Part shown: in pieces, positions 18,206-27,384 of the stretch | Numbering within the stretch: the first letter of the stretch is position 1 | Layout: the number at the start of each line of letters is the position of its first letter | DNA from: Fibrella arboris | GTDB taxonomy: Bacteria; Bacteroidota; Bacteroidia; Cytophagales; Spirosomataceae | DNA: 64,000 nucleotides | Reading direction: 5' to 3' | NCBI RefSeq assembly: GCF_041321095.1 | Contig: NZ_JBGGWE010000001.1 | Span: 558,001-622,000 of the forward strand | Notes under the pieces: generated by a model | Database searches by the model: none | The model's input: the letters and a program-made list of their open reading frames with translations, nothing else | Told to the model about the DNA's origin: nothing | Position numbers and translations under genes: made by a program

Positions 18206-19249
18206 ATGGAAAGTAAGATCAAAGACAAACTGCGCCGTTTGTATCGAATGGCCAAGCATAAGTTGAATAGCCCTCAACGCGACTTTGATGTTGATACCTT
18301 ACCCTGGATTGACCGTCCGGGTGCCGATATCGACGCGTTTTTGGCTCGGTTCGACGTACCTGTCGACTTTCCATACGACCTGAAAGAATTGCTGGAGCAG
18401 TGGCAGAACCAAGGCTATGTGATCCTGAAAGGGGCTTTACCGACCGATTGGACAGACGCCCTTTGGGATGAAGTGGAGACTACGATAGATCAACATAAGC
18501 AGCATTCCTTGAAAGCGCTTGTTTATCAGTTCAATGACCGAAAAGAAACGCCAATTCACGCAGTGCCGAAAGAGAAACTCAACGGAATTGGCGCCCGTCT
18601 GCTTGAGTACCATAGCAGCTCGGTCATGGCCAAACAGGTGATGACTCATCCACACATCGCTACCTTTTTGAAAGCGATCTTTGATGAGCCCATCAGTGTG
18701 TTTCAAAGCCTGATCTTCAAGTATGGCAGCCAGCAGGACACGCATCAGGACTTCCCCTGGGTACGTTCTGGTATTGCCTCGCATTTAGCTGCCGCCTGGA
18801 TCCCTCTGGAAGACGTACACATTGATTCAGGCCCCCTTTATTATTATCCTGGTTCGCATCGGATGCCTAAATACAATTTTGGAACGGGCATCTTACACAA
18901 ACCAGACTCTTTTTTCTCGCCTGATCAGTTTTCTGTTTATCTCGACAAGACGTGCGATAAGCTACGTTTAGAGAAGAAGACATTATTATTGAAGAAGGGA
19001 GACCTGTTAGTATGGCATGGTGCGCTGGCTCATGGTGGTAACCGGATTGGCAATGCTAACCTGACCCGAAAGTCGTTCGTCTGCCATTATTCCACAGTGA
19101 GGTCGTATCCAAAGCACCGGCTTGAAGTGCCTGGTATCGACACCTCCCCGGTAAATTATTACAATGATATTGCGATCTATGTGAATCCGGAAAACTCTGC
19201 TGAGGAAGACAAAATAGATGTAGGGAATACCTTGTATCAACTCTCATAA
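18206..19249 (+). CDS. PhyH-family Fe(II)/2-oxoglutarate dioxygenase-like protein inside the nuo operon
   Basis: Phytanoyl-CoA dioxygenase (PhyH) family enzymes hydroxylate small substrates using Fe(II) and 2-oxoglutarate. The 347-residue protein has the first iron ligands as THQDFPW (His-x-Asp near 178-180), a middle segment AAAWIPLEDVHIDSGPLYYY, and a distal His in LVWHGALAHGGN near 271-277. All expected metal ligands are present. It sits 37 bases after nuoE and 11 bases before nuoF, so it must be co-transcribed with complex I. No complex I role is known for such a protein; the substrate cannot be told. Confidence 0.85.
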   Translation: MESKIKDKLRRLYRMAKHKLNSPQRDFDVDTLPWIDRPGADIDAFLARFDVPVDFPYDLKELLEQWQNQGYVILKGALPTDWTDALWDEVETTIDQHKQHSLKALVYQFNDRKETPIHAVPKEKLNGIGARLLEYHSSSVMAKQVMTHPHIATFLKAIFDEPISVFQSLIFKYGSQQDTHQDFPWVRSGIASHLAAAWIPLEDVHIDSGPLYYYPGSHRMPKYNFGTGILHKPDSFFSPDQFSVYLDKTCDKLRLEKKTLLLKKGDLLVWHGALAHGGNRIGNANLTRKSFVCHYSTVRSYPKHRLEVPGIDTSPVNYYNDIAIYVNPENSAEEDKIDVGNTLYQLS

Positions 19250-19260
19250 AGTCTTGTAAT

Positions 19261-20610
19261 TTGTTCGTTATGGGCAAGAAAATATTAACTGAACATATCA
19301 ACGTACCTGGCATCGAGACGTTCGATGTGTACCGCAAACAAGGTGGTTACTCTGCCGTTGAAAAAGCGCTGAAAACCATGACGCCTGAAAGCGTGGTGGA
19401 GGAGGTGAAAAAAGCGGGCGTTCGCGGTCGTGGGGGCGCCGGATTCCCAATGGGTATGAAATGGAGTTTCCTGGCCAAACCTGAAGGTGTACCCCGTTAC
19501 CTCGTCTGCAACGCCGATGAATCAGAGCCAGGTACGTTCAAAGACCATTACCTAATGAAGAACATTCCTCATCTACTGATAGAAGGAATGATCATTTCAT
19601 CGTTTGCGCTGGGTGCCAATACATCATTCATCTACGTTCGTGGGGAACTGATGTACGTGATCCGTATTTTGGAAAAAGCCATTGCTGAAGCAAAAGCAGC
19701 AGGTTTTCTGGGGAAAAATATACTAGGAAGCGGCTACGATCTGGAATTGGTCGTTCAGCCTGGCGGCGGGGCCTACATTTGTGGCGAAGAAACAGCCCTG
19801 CTCGAATCGCTGGAAGGTAAACGCGGTAACCCGCGGAATAAACCACCTTTCCCGGCTGTTAAAGGCCTTTACCAGTGCCCCACGGTTGTGAACAACGTGG
19901 AGTCGATTGCCACTACCTCATGGATTGTTACTAATGGTGGCGATGCCTACGCGGGTATCGGTATCGGTCGTAGCACAGGAACAAAACTGATTTCGGCGTC
20001 AGGTCATATCAAAAAACCGGGTGTATACGAAATTGAATTAGGTGTTCCCGTCGAAGAGTTTATTTACTCAGATGAATGGTGTGGCGGTATTCGTGATGGG
20101 CATCACCTGAAAGCACTGGTTGCCGGAGGGTCATCAGTACCTATTCTTCCTGCCGAACTATCCCTGAAACTAGCGAATGGCGAGCCGCGTCTGATGAGCT
20201 ATGAATCGCTCTCGGAAGGGGGCTTCCAGACGGGCACCATGCTGGGGTCGGGAGGCTTTATTGTTTTCGACGAAACAGCTTGTATTGTTCGGAACACCTG
20301 GAATTTTAGTCGATTCTACCACCATGAATCGTGTGGCCAGTGTAGTCCTTGCCGCGAAGGAACGGGCTGGATGGAAAAGGTGCTTCACCGCATCGAACAT
20401 GGCCACGGTAGCATGCATGATATTGATCTGCTGGTCGATGTAGCCAGGAAAATTGAAGGCAACACCATTTGTCCGCTTGGCGACGCGGCGGCCTGGCCAG
20501 TTGCCAGTGCGATTCGCCATTTCCGGGACGAATTTGAGTGGCATATTACCAACCCCGTTGAGGCCACTCAGCCAGGGGCCGTCTATCAGGGCCATATGGC
20601 CTTAGTTTAA
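19261..20610 (+). CDS. nuoF: NADH-quinone oxidoreductase subunit F
   Basis: NuoF binds NADH, FMN and cluster N3. The 449-residue protein has the nucleotide-binding segment RGRGGAGFPMGMKWSF, the FMN region CNADESEPGTFKDH, GGGAYICGEETALLESLEG, and the 4Fe-4S ligands in SCGQCSPCREGTGWM. The frame opens at a TTG at 19261. The ATG at 19270 (MGKKILTEH) is the more likely start and shortens it by three residues. Confidence 0.95.
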   Translation: MFVMGKKILTEHINVPGIETFDVYRKQGGYSAVEKALKTMTPESVVEEVKKAGVRGRGGAGFPMGMKWSFLAKPEGVPRYLVCNADESEPGTFKDHYLMKNIPHLLIEGMIISSFALGANTSFIYVRGELMYVIRILEKAIAEAKAAGFLGKNILGSGYDLELVVQPGGGAYICGEETALLESLEGKRGNPRNKPPFPAVKGLYQCPTVVNNVESIATTSWIVTNGGDAYAGIGIGRSTGTKLISASGHIKKPGVYEIELGVPVEEFIYSDEWCGGIRDGHHLKALVAGGSSVPILPAELSLKLANGEPRLMSYESLSEGGFQTGTMLGSGGFIVFDETACIVRNTWNFSRFYHHESCGQCSPCREGTGWMEKVLHRIEHGHGSMHDIDLLVDVARKIEGNTICPLGDAAAWPVASAIRHFRDEFEWHITNPVEATQPGAVYQGHMALV

Positions 20611-20631
20611 CGCTCAGTGACTGATCAGGAA

Positions 20632-20670
20632 ACAGGGGCAACTTACAGGCGTAGGTTGCCCCTGTGCTTT
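20632..20670 (+). terminator. Hairpin after nuoF, probable (partial) terminator
   Basis: ACAGGGGCAAC (20632-20642) pairs with GTTGCCCCTGT (20655-20665) around a 12-base loop and is followed by GCTTTTA. The short T-run makes it a modest intrinsic terminator on the plus strand. It would separate nuoABCDEF from the glycosyltransferase genes, which then need their own promoter. Confidence 0.55.
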
Positions 20671-20855
20671 TAGGATGCATCACCAGTAGACACGGCCAAT
20701 CGAGCGGGCTTTTTACGGTAAGCTTTTGATTCTTACCTGTCTGTTTTTCCCTTTGACAGAAACATTTACAGGGCGCGGGTTTCCTCCGAACGATCAGAAT
20801 TATCTGCCTAATAGCCTGAAAGCATTAACTTGCGCCTCCATTACCACTACCCATT

Positions 20856-22496
20856 ATGCCTACTGGACGAGTGAAGGATTTTGCGGGCATCCTTTTTATA
20901 CTGCTAAGTAGCTTAGTGTTGACCTATAAAATGGCCTATCGAATCGACGTTGTTGCAACCGATGACGATGTGTATTTCCATAATGGGTTGATCGCTACCT
21001 GGCAACACTTACCGCCCATTCAGATGGCTCCGTTGTTTAGTGCCTGGTACCTGCTTATTCATGCGTTTACCGGCGACGTGATCGACACTTACTATGTGAG
21101 TTGTACGTTACTCTCCATTCTACCCGGCGTTCTCTTCTATCTACTCTTCCGTAGTTTGGGCATCAACGTGCTGATTAGTACGGCGTTGTCGGTTGGCTTC
21201 CTGTTTGCGCAACTCAATCTTCCGCTTCAGCCAAAGGTATCGGTTTTTACCATGCTGTTTTTGATGGGTGGTCTTATTGCCGCTAATTACCAGAAAAAGC
21301 CCGTCGGTAAGTTGACAGTTGCGGCATTGAGTGCATTGCTGGCAGCCTATGGCCGTCCTGAATTCTTTCTATCATTCCTGCTTCTTTGCGGTATTGCGCT
21401 GGTCTATTATGGCTGGCAACGCAGATCGGTGTGGCAACCACTTCCCTATTCGCTGGTAGGCCTTATGGGGGCCGCCGCCCTGCTGGTGCTTGCCTTCGGC
21501 TCACCGCTGGCAGGAGGCCGAAGCGTCATCGCTTTTGGGCAACACTTTGCGTTAAACTATTCGGTCTGGCATCCTGAAATACCAGCCTCACCATGGATGC
21601 ATTCAGCTACGTTCATCAAGCATGGTTTTGGGCGTGAGGTCACCTCCATGTCAGACGCGTTTTTTCTGAATCCAGGGCTGTTTATGCGCCATGTAGGAGC
21701 CAATCTGCTGAACCTAATCAGTAGTACCGGTCGTAACTTGTACGATATACTGATCAACCCCTGGCTGTCTCGTCTGGTATTTCCGGGCCGTCGGTATGTA
21801 TTACTGGCTCTGGCCCTCGCCTTCATCGGGCTAACCGACTGGCCGCGCACTGTACGCGCAATGTGGCAAGATGCCCGTCGGCACGGCTGGTTCTGGCTAT
21901 GCCTGGTGGTTATGTTGGTGTCTACCTACATTTCCTGCATCCTGATCTACCCCCGCGAGCATTACATTCTGTTTCAGATTATGCTCTATCTGAGTATGGT
22001 TGGCGTTGCTCTGCAGTCAGTTACGTTTCGGGCTTTACCATGGCCAGCCCTACCCTGGGGAGTGCGTTATGCCGTTTTTGGCGCAGCGTTACTGCTTTTC
22101 CTGGCTCCTTATTGGCGAGCCGACCAGGAATCGAAACCAACGCCAACGGTTGATCTGCTTCGGTTTTTGCAGCGAATACCCGTACAGGGTGCAGTCAGTA
22201 TGACCGGTAATGCACCACTGATGTACGACCTGTATCTGGGCGATAACTGGAAATTCTGGTATCTGGAACGATACCATCCTGTAAATATGGAGGGGTTCTT
22301 CAAGCAGTTCAATATCAACTGTATCCATGTGCGGCCCGATATGCTGGATATTTATAACAGGGATCCCTTCTTTGCCCGCCTGATTGCCAATCCTGGTGCT
22401 TTAGACTTTGTTCGGTACAACACTGACAAGCCCAACCAGTATGTACTTGTCCAAAATCAACTACCATCAGTAGTACACTCCCCCCAATCCCACTGA
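20856..22496 (+). CDS. Polytopic membrane protein, glycosyltransferase-like, unknown substrate
   Basis: The 546-residue protein has about eleven hydrophobic segments between residues 8 and 420 and a soluble C-terminal domain of about 115 residues. An early acidic motif, VVATDDDVYFHNG (near residues 28-40), lies in the first external loop. This recalls the acidic loop of lipid-linked-sugar glycosyltransferases of the GT-C fold. I cannot name a family with certainty. It ends one base before a DPM1-like glycosyltransferase gene, which would supply a polyprenyl-phosphate sugar. A surface glycan or protein glycosylation role is inferred. It lies inside the nuo gene run. Confidence 0.65.
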   Translation: MPTGRVKDFAGILFILLSSLVLTYKMAYRIDVVATDDDVYFHNGLIATWQHLPPIQMAPLFSAWYLLIHAFTGDVIDTYYVSCTLLSILPGVLFYLLFRSLGINVLISTALSVGFLFAQLNLPLQPKVSVFTMLFLMGGLIAANYQKKPVGKLTVAALSALLAAYGRPEFFLSFLLLCGIALVYYGWQRRSVWQPLPYSLVGLMGAAALLVLAFGSPLAGGRSVIAFGQHFALNYSVWHPEIPASPWMHSATFIKHGFGREVTSMSDAFFLNPGLFMRHVGANLLNLISSTGRNLYDILINPWLSRLVFPGRRYVLLALALAFIGLTDWPRTVRAMWQDARRHGWFWLCLVVMLVSTYISCILIYPREHYILFQIMLYLSMVGVALQSVTFRALPWPALPWGVRYAVFGAALLLFLAPYWRADQESKPTPTVDLLRFLQRIPVQGAVSMTGNAPLMYDLYLGDNWKFWYLERYHPVNMEGFFKQFNINCIHVRPDMLDIYNRDPFFARLIANPGALDFVRYNTDKPNQYVLVQNQLPSVVHSPQSH

Positions 22497-22497
22497 C

Positions 22498-23238
22498 GTG
22501 CTTTTCTACGAAAACAATTTCGCCATTGTTACACCAATGGCGAATGAAGAAAAAGAATTTGCGGAATACACCTCGGCACTCGCCACCGAATTAGACAAGC
22601 TACAATGTGGTTGTGTCTACATGGTCATCGATAGCGTAACCAAAGATCGAACCCTCGAACTGGCCAGGGAATTATCGGTACGCGATCAACGCTTTATCAC
22701 CATCTGGGCGCCCGAAAACCGCAATATTGTTGATGCCTATCTGCGCGGCTATCGTGAGGCGCTTAAAAATGGGCACGATATTATCATTGAAATGGATGCC
22801 GGCCTCTCCCACGACCCACGCGCTATTCCAATGTTTCTGCGTGTGCTGAACGAAGGCAATGAGTGCGCATTTGGCAGTCGGTTCATCAATGGAGGGTCAA
22901 TCTACAAGTCGAATTTCAAGCGCACCTTTCTGTCTAAAATAGGCACGATTTTATCGAACTTGTTGCTAGGCAGTACTATGCACGACATGACGTCTGGTTT
23001 TCAGGGGTTTCATGCCAGTACGGTAGCCGAGTTCACCGCTTATCCGCTGAAGTCGACGGCCCACTTTTATCAGACTGAATTACGCTACCTGCTTCGTAAA
23101 AAACGATTCGCCGAAATTCCCATTCATTACCGGGCACCATCGCCCAGCGTTTCAGACAACGCCATTAAAAATTCGCTCTCCACGCTCTGGTACTATTTTA
23201 AACTGCGCCTGTCAGGAAAACCAGCGCTGATCGAGTAG
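22498..23238 (+). CDS. Family 2 glycosyltransferase, polyprenyl-phosphate sugar synthase type
   Basis: The 246-residue GT2 protein resembles DPM1-like enzymes that load a sugar on polyprenyl phosphate. It has AIVTPMANEEKEF at the N-terminus, GHDIIIEMDAGLSHDPRAIP containing the DxD-like MDAGLSHD, and FGSRFINGG, all typical positions. Translation must begin upstream of the conserved IVTP strand, and the only start there is the GTG at 22498, one base after the upstream stop. There is no C-terminal membrane anchor. It probably works with the membrane protein just before it. Confidence 0.8.
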   Translation: MLFYENNFAIVTPMANEEKEFAEYTSALATELDKLQCGCVYMVIDSVTKDRTLELARELSVRDQRFITIWAPENRNIVDAYLRGYREALKNGHDIIIEMDAGLSHDPRAIPMFLRVLNEGNECAFGSRFINGGSIYKSNFKRTFLSKIGTILSNLLLGSTMHDMTSGFQGFHASTVAEFTAYPLKSTAHFYQTELRYLLRKKRFAEIPIHYRAPSPSVSDNAIKNSLSTLWYYFKLRLSGKPALIE

Positions 23239-23246
23239 AAAAACAT

Positions 23247-24251
23247 ATGAACGACACTACCTATCTAGTCATTACCTCCATATCGGCTCCCAATGCCGTT
23301 CTGAAAGACTGTGCTGATCAATCGACGGCACACGGCGTCAAGTTTGTGGTGATGGGCGATACAAAGTCACCTGCCCAGTTCGACCTCCCTGGCTGCGACT
23401 TCTGGGACATCAACCGGCAGCTGGCCCTCCCGTTCGCGCTGGTTAAAGACCTGCCGACCCGGCATTATGGTCGAAAAAACCTTGGCTACCTGGTGGCCAT
23501 GCAGCAGGGAGCGCAAGTCATTCTGGAAACAGACGACGACAATTACCCCCGGGCCCCTTTCTGGGAAACCCGGCAACGTACCCAGCCGGCACACAACCTG
23601 ACTGAAACGGGTTGGACAAACGTGTACAAGTACTTTACTGATAAGCACATCTGGCCGCGGGGTTATGCACTGGAGCACCTCCACGATCCACTCCCCCAAT
23701 TGCCTGGTTTATCTGATGTACTTTGCCCTATTCAGCAGGGATTGGCCGATGAAAACCCGGACGTCGACGCCATTTATCGCCTGACGTTGCCACTGCCTGT
23801 TTCATTTGAGCAGCGCGAGAGCATAGCCCTTGGCAATGGCGCCTGGTGTGCCTTCAACAGTCAGAATACAACCTGGTTCCCGGAGGCTTTTCCGCTGCTT
23901 TATCTGCCGTCGCATTGCAGTTTCCGGATGACTGATATCTGGCGCAGCTATGTAGCGCAACGAGTAGCCTGGACCTGCGGATGGAGCATACTCTTCCACA
24001 ACGCAACGGTGTGGCAGGAGCGGAATGAACATAACCTGATGCGCGACTTTGACGACGAAGTCAGTGGGTATACACAGAACCTTCAGATCTGCCGCGATCT
24101 TGCCGATTTAGACTTGCCACATGGCACTGCCCACATCCATGCTAATCTACTCCGCTGTTATCGGCTGCTAACCGAAAAAAACTATGTGGGGAAAGCTGAA
24201 ATGCCGTTGGTCGAAGCCTGGGTCGCCGACATTCAAAAGTTGGGTTTCTGA
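23247..24251 (+). CDS. STELLO-family (DUF288) glycosyltransferase-like protein
   Basis: The 334-residue protein matches the STELLO/DUF288 pattern: an N-terminal VITSISAPN, then RKNLGYLVAMQQGAQVILET, followed by the acidic ETDDDNYP. STELLO proteins are best known from plants, where they sit in the Golgi and affect cellulose synthase assembly; bacterial members are little studied. It follows the GT2 gene by 8 bases. No membrane segment is visible. The family call is from memory of its signature and is fairly sure; the acceptor is unknown. Confidence 0.75.
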   Translation: MNDTTYLVITSISAPNAVLKDCADQSTAHGVKFVVMGDTKSPAQFDLPGCDFWDINRQLALPFALVKDLPTRHYGRKNLGYLVAMQQGAQVILETDDDNYPRAPFWETRQRTQPAHNLTETGWTNVYKYFTDKHIWPRGYALEHLHDPLPQLPGLSDVLCPIQQGLADENPDVDAIYRLTLPLPVSFEQRESIALGNGAWCAFNSQNTTWFPEAFPLLYLPSHCSFRMTDIWRSYVAQRVAWTCGWSILFHNATVWQERNEHNLMRDFDDEVSGYTQNLQICRDLADLDLPHGTAHIHANLLRCYRLLTEKNYVGKAEMPLVEAWVADIQKLGF

Positions 24252-24362
24252 TGGTTGTGTAGTTATTTTACAGTTAAAGAAGGATCGCTTAATAGGCTAA
24301 TCGACTTCTTTATCGTTATACATAGTAGCGCCCCTTTTGGGCAAGCGAACTGCCTTCAAAAC

Positions 24363-25439
24363 ATGGTTGATAATCAAGTTCAGTTAGTCAAAGTAACCGT
24401 CGACGGCATCGAGGTCGAAGTTGAGCCGGGGACAACTATTCTTCAGGCAGCCCGTAAAATTGGTCCCGAAGTGGCACCGCCGGCCATGTGTTACTACGAG
24501 CCGCTGAAAGGCAGTGGTGGTAAATGCCGGGCCTGTCTGGTTCGGGTGGCTGCCGGGTCAACAAAAGATCCGCGCCCCATGCCGAAACTGGTTGCCTCGT
24601 GCATCACGCCGGTTCAGGACGGTATGGTTGTTGAGAATTTCTCGAATCCGGCTGTATTGGAAGCCCGCAAAGGCATTGTTGAATTTCTGCTCATCAACCA
24701 CCCCCTCGACTGCCCTGTTTGTGACCAGGCTGGCGAGTGCGATCTGCAAAATTTCGCCTTTGAGCATGGTGCCGCGCAGACCCGTTACGAAGAAGAACGC
24801 CGTACGTTCGAGAAAACGGATATTGGCCCGTATATCCAACTACACATGACGCGCTGCATTTTGTGCTACCGTTGCGTGTATACGGCCGATCAGATCACCG
24901 AAAAACGCGTGCATGGCGTACTGAACCGGGGCGATGCCTCAGAGATAGGTACGTATATCGAAAAGGCCATCGACAACGATTTCTCAGGCAACGTCATTGA
25001 TGTTTGTCCCGTTGGCGCACTGACCGACAAAACGTACCGCTTCAAAAACCGGGTATGGTTTACCAAACCCGTTGATGCGCACCGCGACTGCCCAACCTGT
25101 TCAGGCAAGGTATCGTTATGGTATCGGGGCAGCGATGTTATTCGGGTAACAGCGCGAAAGAATGAATGGGGCGAGGTAAAAGAATTTATCTGTAACACCT
25201 GCCGCTTCGACAAAAAAGACACGGCCGACTGGGTGGTAGAAGGGCCAACGAAGATTTCGCGAGCGTCTGTGATTTCGGCCAACAAATACCGTAAAGACCT
25301 GACTCTCCCCTCTTTTGGCGCACGCGTGGCCGCTGCTGAGTACAAGCCCATCAACGATGAGCGTGATACCTCGCAACTGGATATTCAACAGCTGCCTCCC
25401 GAACGTTTCGCCAAAACATTGCCTTCGGCAAAAGAATAG
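24363..25439 (+). CDS. nuoG: NADH-quinone oxidoreductase subunit G, short form
   Basis: NuoG carries several iron-sulfur clusters of the NADH arm. The frame opens at a TTG at 24255, but the ferredoxin-like domain starts MVDNQVQLVKVTVDGIEVEV, so I choose the ATG at 24363 (358 residues). Ligands are visible in CYYEPLKGSGGKCRACLV, HPLDCPVCDQAGECDLQ, CILCYRC and CPVGAL, with a further Cys pair CPTC and CNTC near the end. The molybdopterin-oxidoreductase-like domain of long NuoG is absent. The short form is normal for Bacteroidota. Confidence 0.93.
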   Translation: MVDNQVQLVKVTVDGIEVEVEPGTTILQAARKIGPEVAPPAMCYYEPLKGSGGKCRACLVRVAAGSTKDPRPMPKLVASCITPVQDGMVVENFSNPAVLEARKGIVEFLLINHPLDCPVCDQAGECDLQNFAFEHGAAQTRYEEERRTFEKTDIGPYIQLHMTRCILCYRCVYTADQITEKRVHGVLNRGDASEIGTYIEKAIDNDFSGNVIDVCPVGALTDKTYRFKNRVWFTKPVDAHRDCPTCSGKVSLWYRGSDVIRVTARKNEWGEVKEFICNTCRFDKKDTADWVVEGPTKISRASVISANKYRKDLTLPSFGARVAAAEYKPINDERDTSQLDIQQLPPERFAKTLPSAKE

Positions 25440-25526
25440 TTTACTGTCTTCTGTTCCTGTTTTCTGTTGCTCTGCTGATGAGGCACTTCCTGACTTATGG
25501 CGAACAACGGAAAACAGAAACTGAAG
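25440..25526 (+). repeat. Imperfect heptad inverted repeat between nuoG and nuoH
   Basis: The left arm begins directly after the nuoG stop codon: TTTACTG (25440), TCTTCTG (25447), TTCCTG (25454), TTTTCTG (25460), then TTGCTCTGC. The right arm has CGAACAA (25501), CGGAAAA (25508), CAGAAA (25515) and CTGAAGG. The inner units pair, and the outer ones have drifted. It has the same design as the perfect repeats at 16304 and 54887. nuoH starts 18 bases later. Confidence 0.75.
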
Positions 25527-25544
25527 GCTTTTCAACAGTAATTT

Positions 25545-26708
25545 ATGGATCTTACCGTTCTCATCATCAAATCACTCGTAATCCTGGCCATTTTCGGGAT
25601 TACCCTGCTGATTGCTACCTACTCGACCTATGCCGAACGGAAAGTAGCAGCGTTCTTACAAGACCGTATTGGTCCTAACCGGGCAGGTCCGCTGGGCCTG
25701 CTTCAGCCTATTGCCGATGCCGGTAAAATGTTCTTTAAAGAGGATTTTATTCCGGCTCAGGCCAGCAAGTGGCTATTCATTTTAGGACCCTGCCTGGCCA
25801 TGCTCACGGCATTGATGTCGAGCGCTGTCGTTCCTTTCGGTGATAGTATCCGTTACGAGAACGTTGACGTACCTGTGCAGGGCCTTGATGTTAACGTGGG
25901 GATCCTGTATGTGTTTGGTGTAGTGTCGCTGGGCGTTTACGGGATTATGATTGGTGGCTGGGCCTCGAATAACAAGTTCTCACTGCTTGGGGCGATTCGG
26001 GCGGCTTCGCAAAACATCAGCTACGAAGTGGCCCTGGGTCTGTCAATCATTGCTATTCTGATGATGACCGGTTCATTATCACTGCGGCATATTGTCGATG
26101 AACAGGCCAATGTTTGGGAATGGAATGTGTTTACACAACCCCTGGGCTTCGTTATCTTCCTGACGTGCGCCTTTGCTGAGTGCAACCGTACTCCATTTGA
26201 TTTGCCGGAATGCGAAACGGAACTGATTGGTGGCTACCATACAGAATACAGCTCAATGAAATTGGGCTTTTACCTGTTCTCGGAATACATCAATATGTTC
26301 ACCTCGTCGGCGGTGATTTCGACGCTCTATTTTGGCGGTTTTCACTATCCATTCATGACCCAGGTTCACGATGCGCTAGTTAATTCGCTCGGTACTGTAG
26401 CGGGTCACAATGTCGCGACACTGATCGGTACGGTTGTACTCTTTGCCAAGATCTTCTTTTTCATCTTTTTCTTCATGTGGGTACGTTGGACGGTGCCCCG
26501 GTTCCGCTACGACCAATTGATGAACCTGGGCTGGAAATCACTTATCCCGCTGTCGATCCTGAACGTTATTCTGACCGGTGCTGGGCTGCTGTATAATATC
26601 AAGTATGCGACCTGGCTCATTGTTCTGGGCATGGTCGTTCTGGCAGCTACCAACGCATTCAAATCACCCCGCCGGCGCCCCGTGCCTGCGTCGGTGCCGC
26701 AAGTTTAA
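25545..26708 (+). CDS. nuoH: NADH-quinone oxidoreductase subunit H
   Basis: NuoH is the membrane subunit that forms part of the quinone chamber. The 387-residue protein has eight or more hydrophobic segments and the signatures AAFLQDRIGPNRAGPLGLLQ, QPIADAGKMFFKEDFIP and AECNRTPFDLPECETELIGG. The C-terminus has a basic tail (SPRRRPVPASVPQV). It lies in order between nuoG and nuoI, with inverted repeats on both sides. Confidence 0.95.
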   Translation: MDLTVLIIKSLVILAIFGITLLIATYSTYAERKVAAFLQDRIGPNRAGPLGLLQPIADAGKMFFKEDFIPAQASKWLFILGPCLAMLTALMSSAVVPFGDSIRYENVDVPVQGLDVNVGILYVFGVVSLGVYGIMIGGWASNNKFSLLGAIRAASQNISYEVALGLSIIAILMMTGSLSLRHIVDEQANVWEWNVFTQPLGFVIFLTCAFAECNRTPFDLPECETELIGGYHTEYSSMKLGFYLFSEYINMFTSSAVISTLYFGGFHYPFMTQVHDALVNSLGTVAGHNVATLIGTVVLFAKIFFFIFFFMWVRWTVPRFRYDQLMNLGWKSLIPLSILNVILTGAGLLYNIKYATWLIVLGMVVLAATNAFKSPRRRPVPASVPQV

Positions 26709-26717
26709 GTTTAACAC

Positions 26718-26793
26718 GTTTACTGTCTTCTGTTGCTTCGCCCAATTACAGTACTCACCCAAGCAGAGCAACAGAAGACGGCACACAGTAAAC
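26718..26793 (+). repeat. Heptad inverted repeat between nuoH and nuoI with an unequal arm
   Basis: The left arm is TTTACTG (26719), TCTTCTG (26726) and apex TTGCTTCGCCC. The right arm is GCAGAGCAA, CAGAAGA (26772), CGGCACA (26779) and CAGTAAA (26786). The arms match perfectly if one whole heptad, CGGCACA, is taken as an insertion in the right arm. The two sides carry the two different apex types. nuoI starts 12 bases later. Confidence 0.85.
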
Positions 26794-26804
26794 TCCCCAT
26801 TACC

Positions 26805-27365
26805 ATGTTAACGAACCGATCAAAACAGGTCAGTAACAAAGAAATGACGCTGGCCGAACGGATGTACTTGCCTGCCGTTCTTGGCGGCCTGGCCATCACG
26901 ATTCGGCACTTCTTCATGAAGAAGGCGACGATTCAGTATCCCGAGGTAAAACGCTATTTAGGGCCAATTTTTCGGGGGCATCATGTACTCAAACGCGATG
27001 AACAGGGCCGTGAACGCTGTACGGCCTGTGGTCTGTGCGCCGTAGCCTGCCCTGCCGAAGCGATTTCGATGGTGGCCGCTGAACGGAAGAAAGGCGAAGA
27101 AGCCTTGTATCGCGAAGAAAAATACGCTGCCGTTTATGAGATCAATATGCTGCGTTGCATATTCTGTGGCCTATGTGAAGAAGCCTGCCCCAAACAGGCC
27201 GTTTACCTTCGCCACGATCGAATGGTCCCTGTGGTAACCAGTCGCGATGGTGTTATTTACGGGAAAGACAAACTCGTTGAGAAACTCGACGACAGGTACG
27301 TTCGTAACAACCCGGATGTAAAAGCAACACCAACTGAACCTACCCTATCAAGGTCGGTAGCTTAA
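26805..27365 (+). CDS. nuoI: NADH-quinone oxidoreductase subunit I
   Basis: NuoI carries two 4Fe-4S clusters (N6a and N6b) linking the arm to NuoB. Both motifs are present: CTACGLCAVACPAEA and CIFCGLCEEACPKQA. The frame is open from 26733, but that part covers an inverted repeat. The ATG at 26805 (MLTNRSKQVSNKEMT) gives a normal 186 residues. nuoJ follows after 19 bases. Confidence 0.95.
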   Translation: MLTNRSKQVSNKEMTLAERMYLPAVLGGLAITIRHFFMKKATIQYPEVKRYLGPIFRGHHVLKRDEQGRERCTACGLCAVACPAEAISMVAAERKKGEEALYREEKYAAVYEINMLRCIFCGLCEEACPKQAVYLRHDRMVPVVTSRDGVIYGKDKLVEKLDDRYVRNNPDVKATPTEPTLSRSVA

Positions 27366-27384
27366 GCGTTAGCCTTTTAAAAAC

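Noticed and set aside
24255..24362. N-terminal extension of NuoG from a TTG start
   Set aside because: The 36 residues lack similarity to NuoG, and the ferredoxin domain begins right after the ATG at 24363.
26733..26804. N-terminal extension of NuoI
   Set aside because: It is a translation of the heptad inverted repeat between nuoH and nuoI; the ATG at 26805 gives a normal protein.
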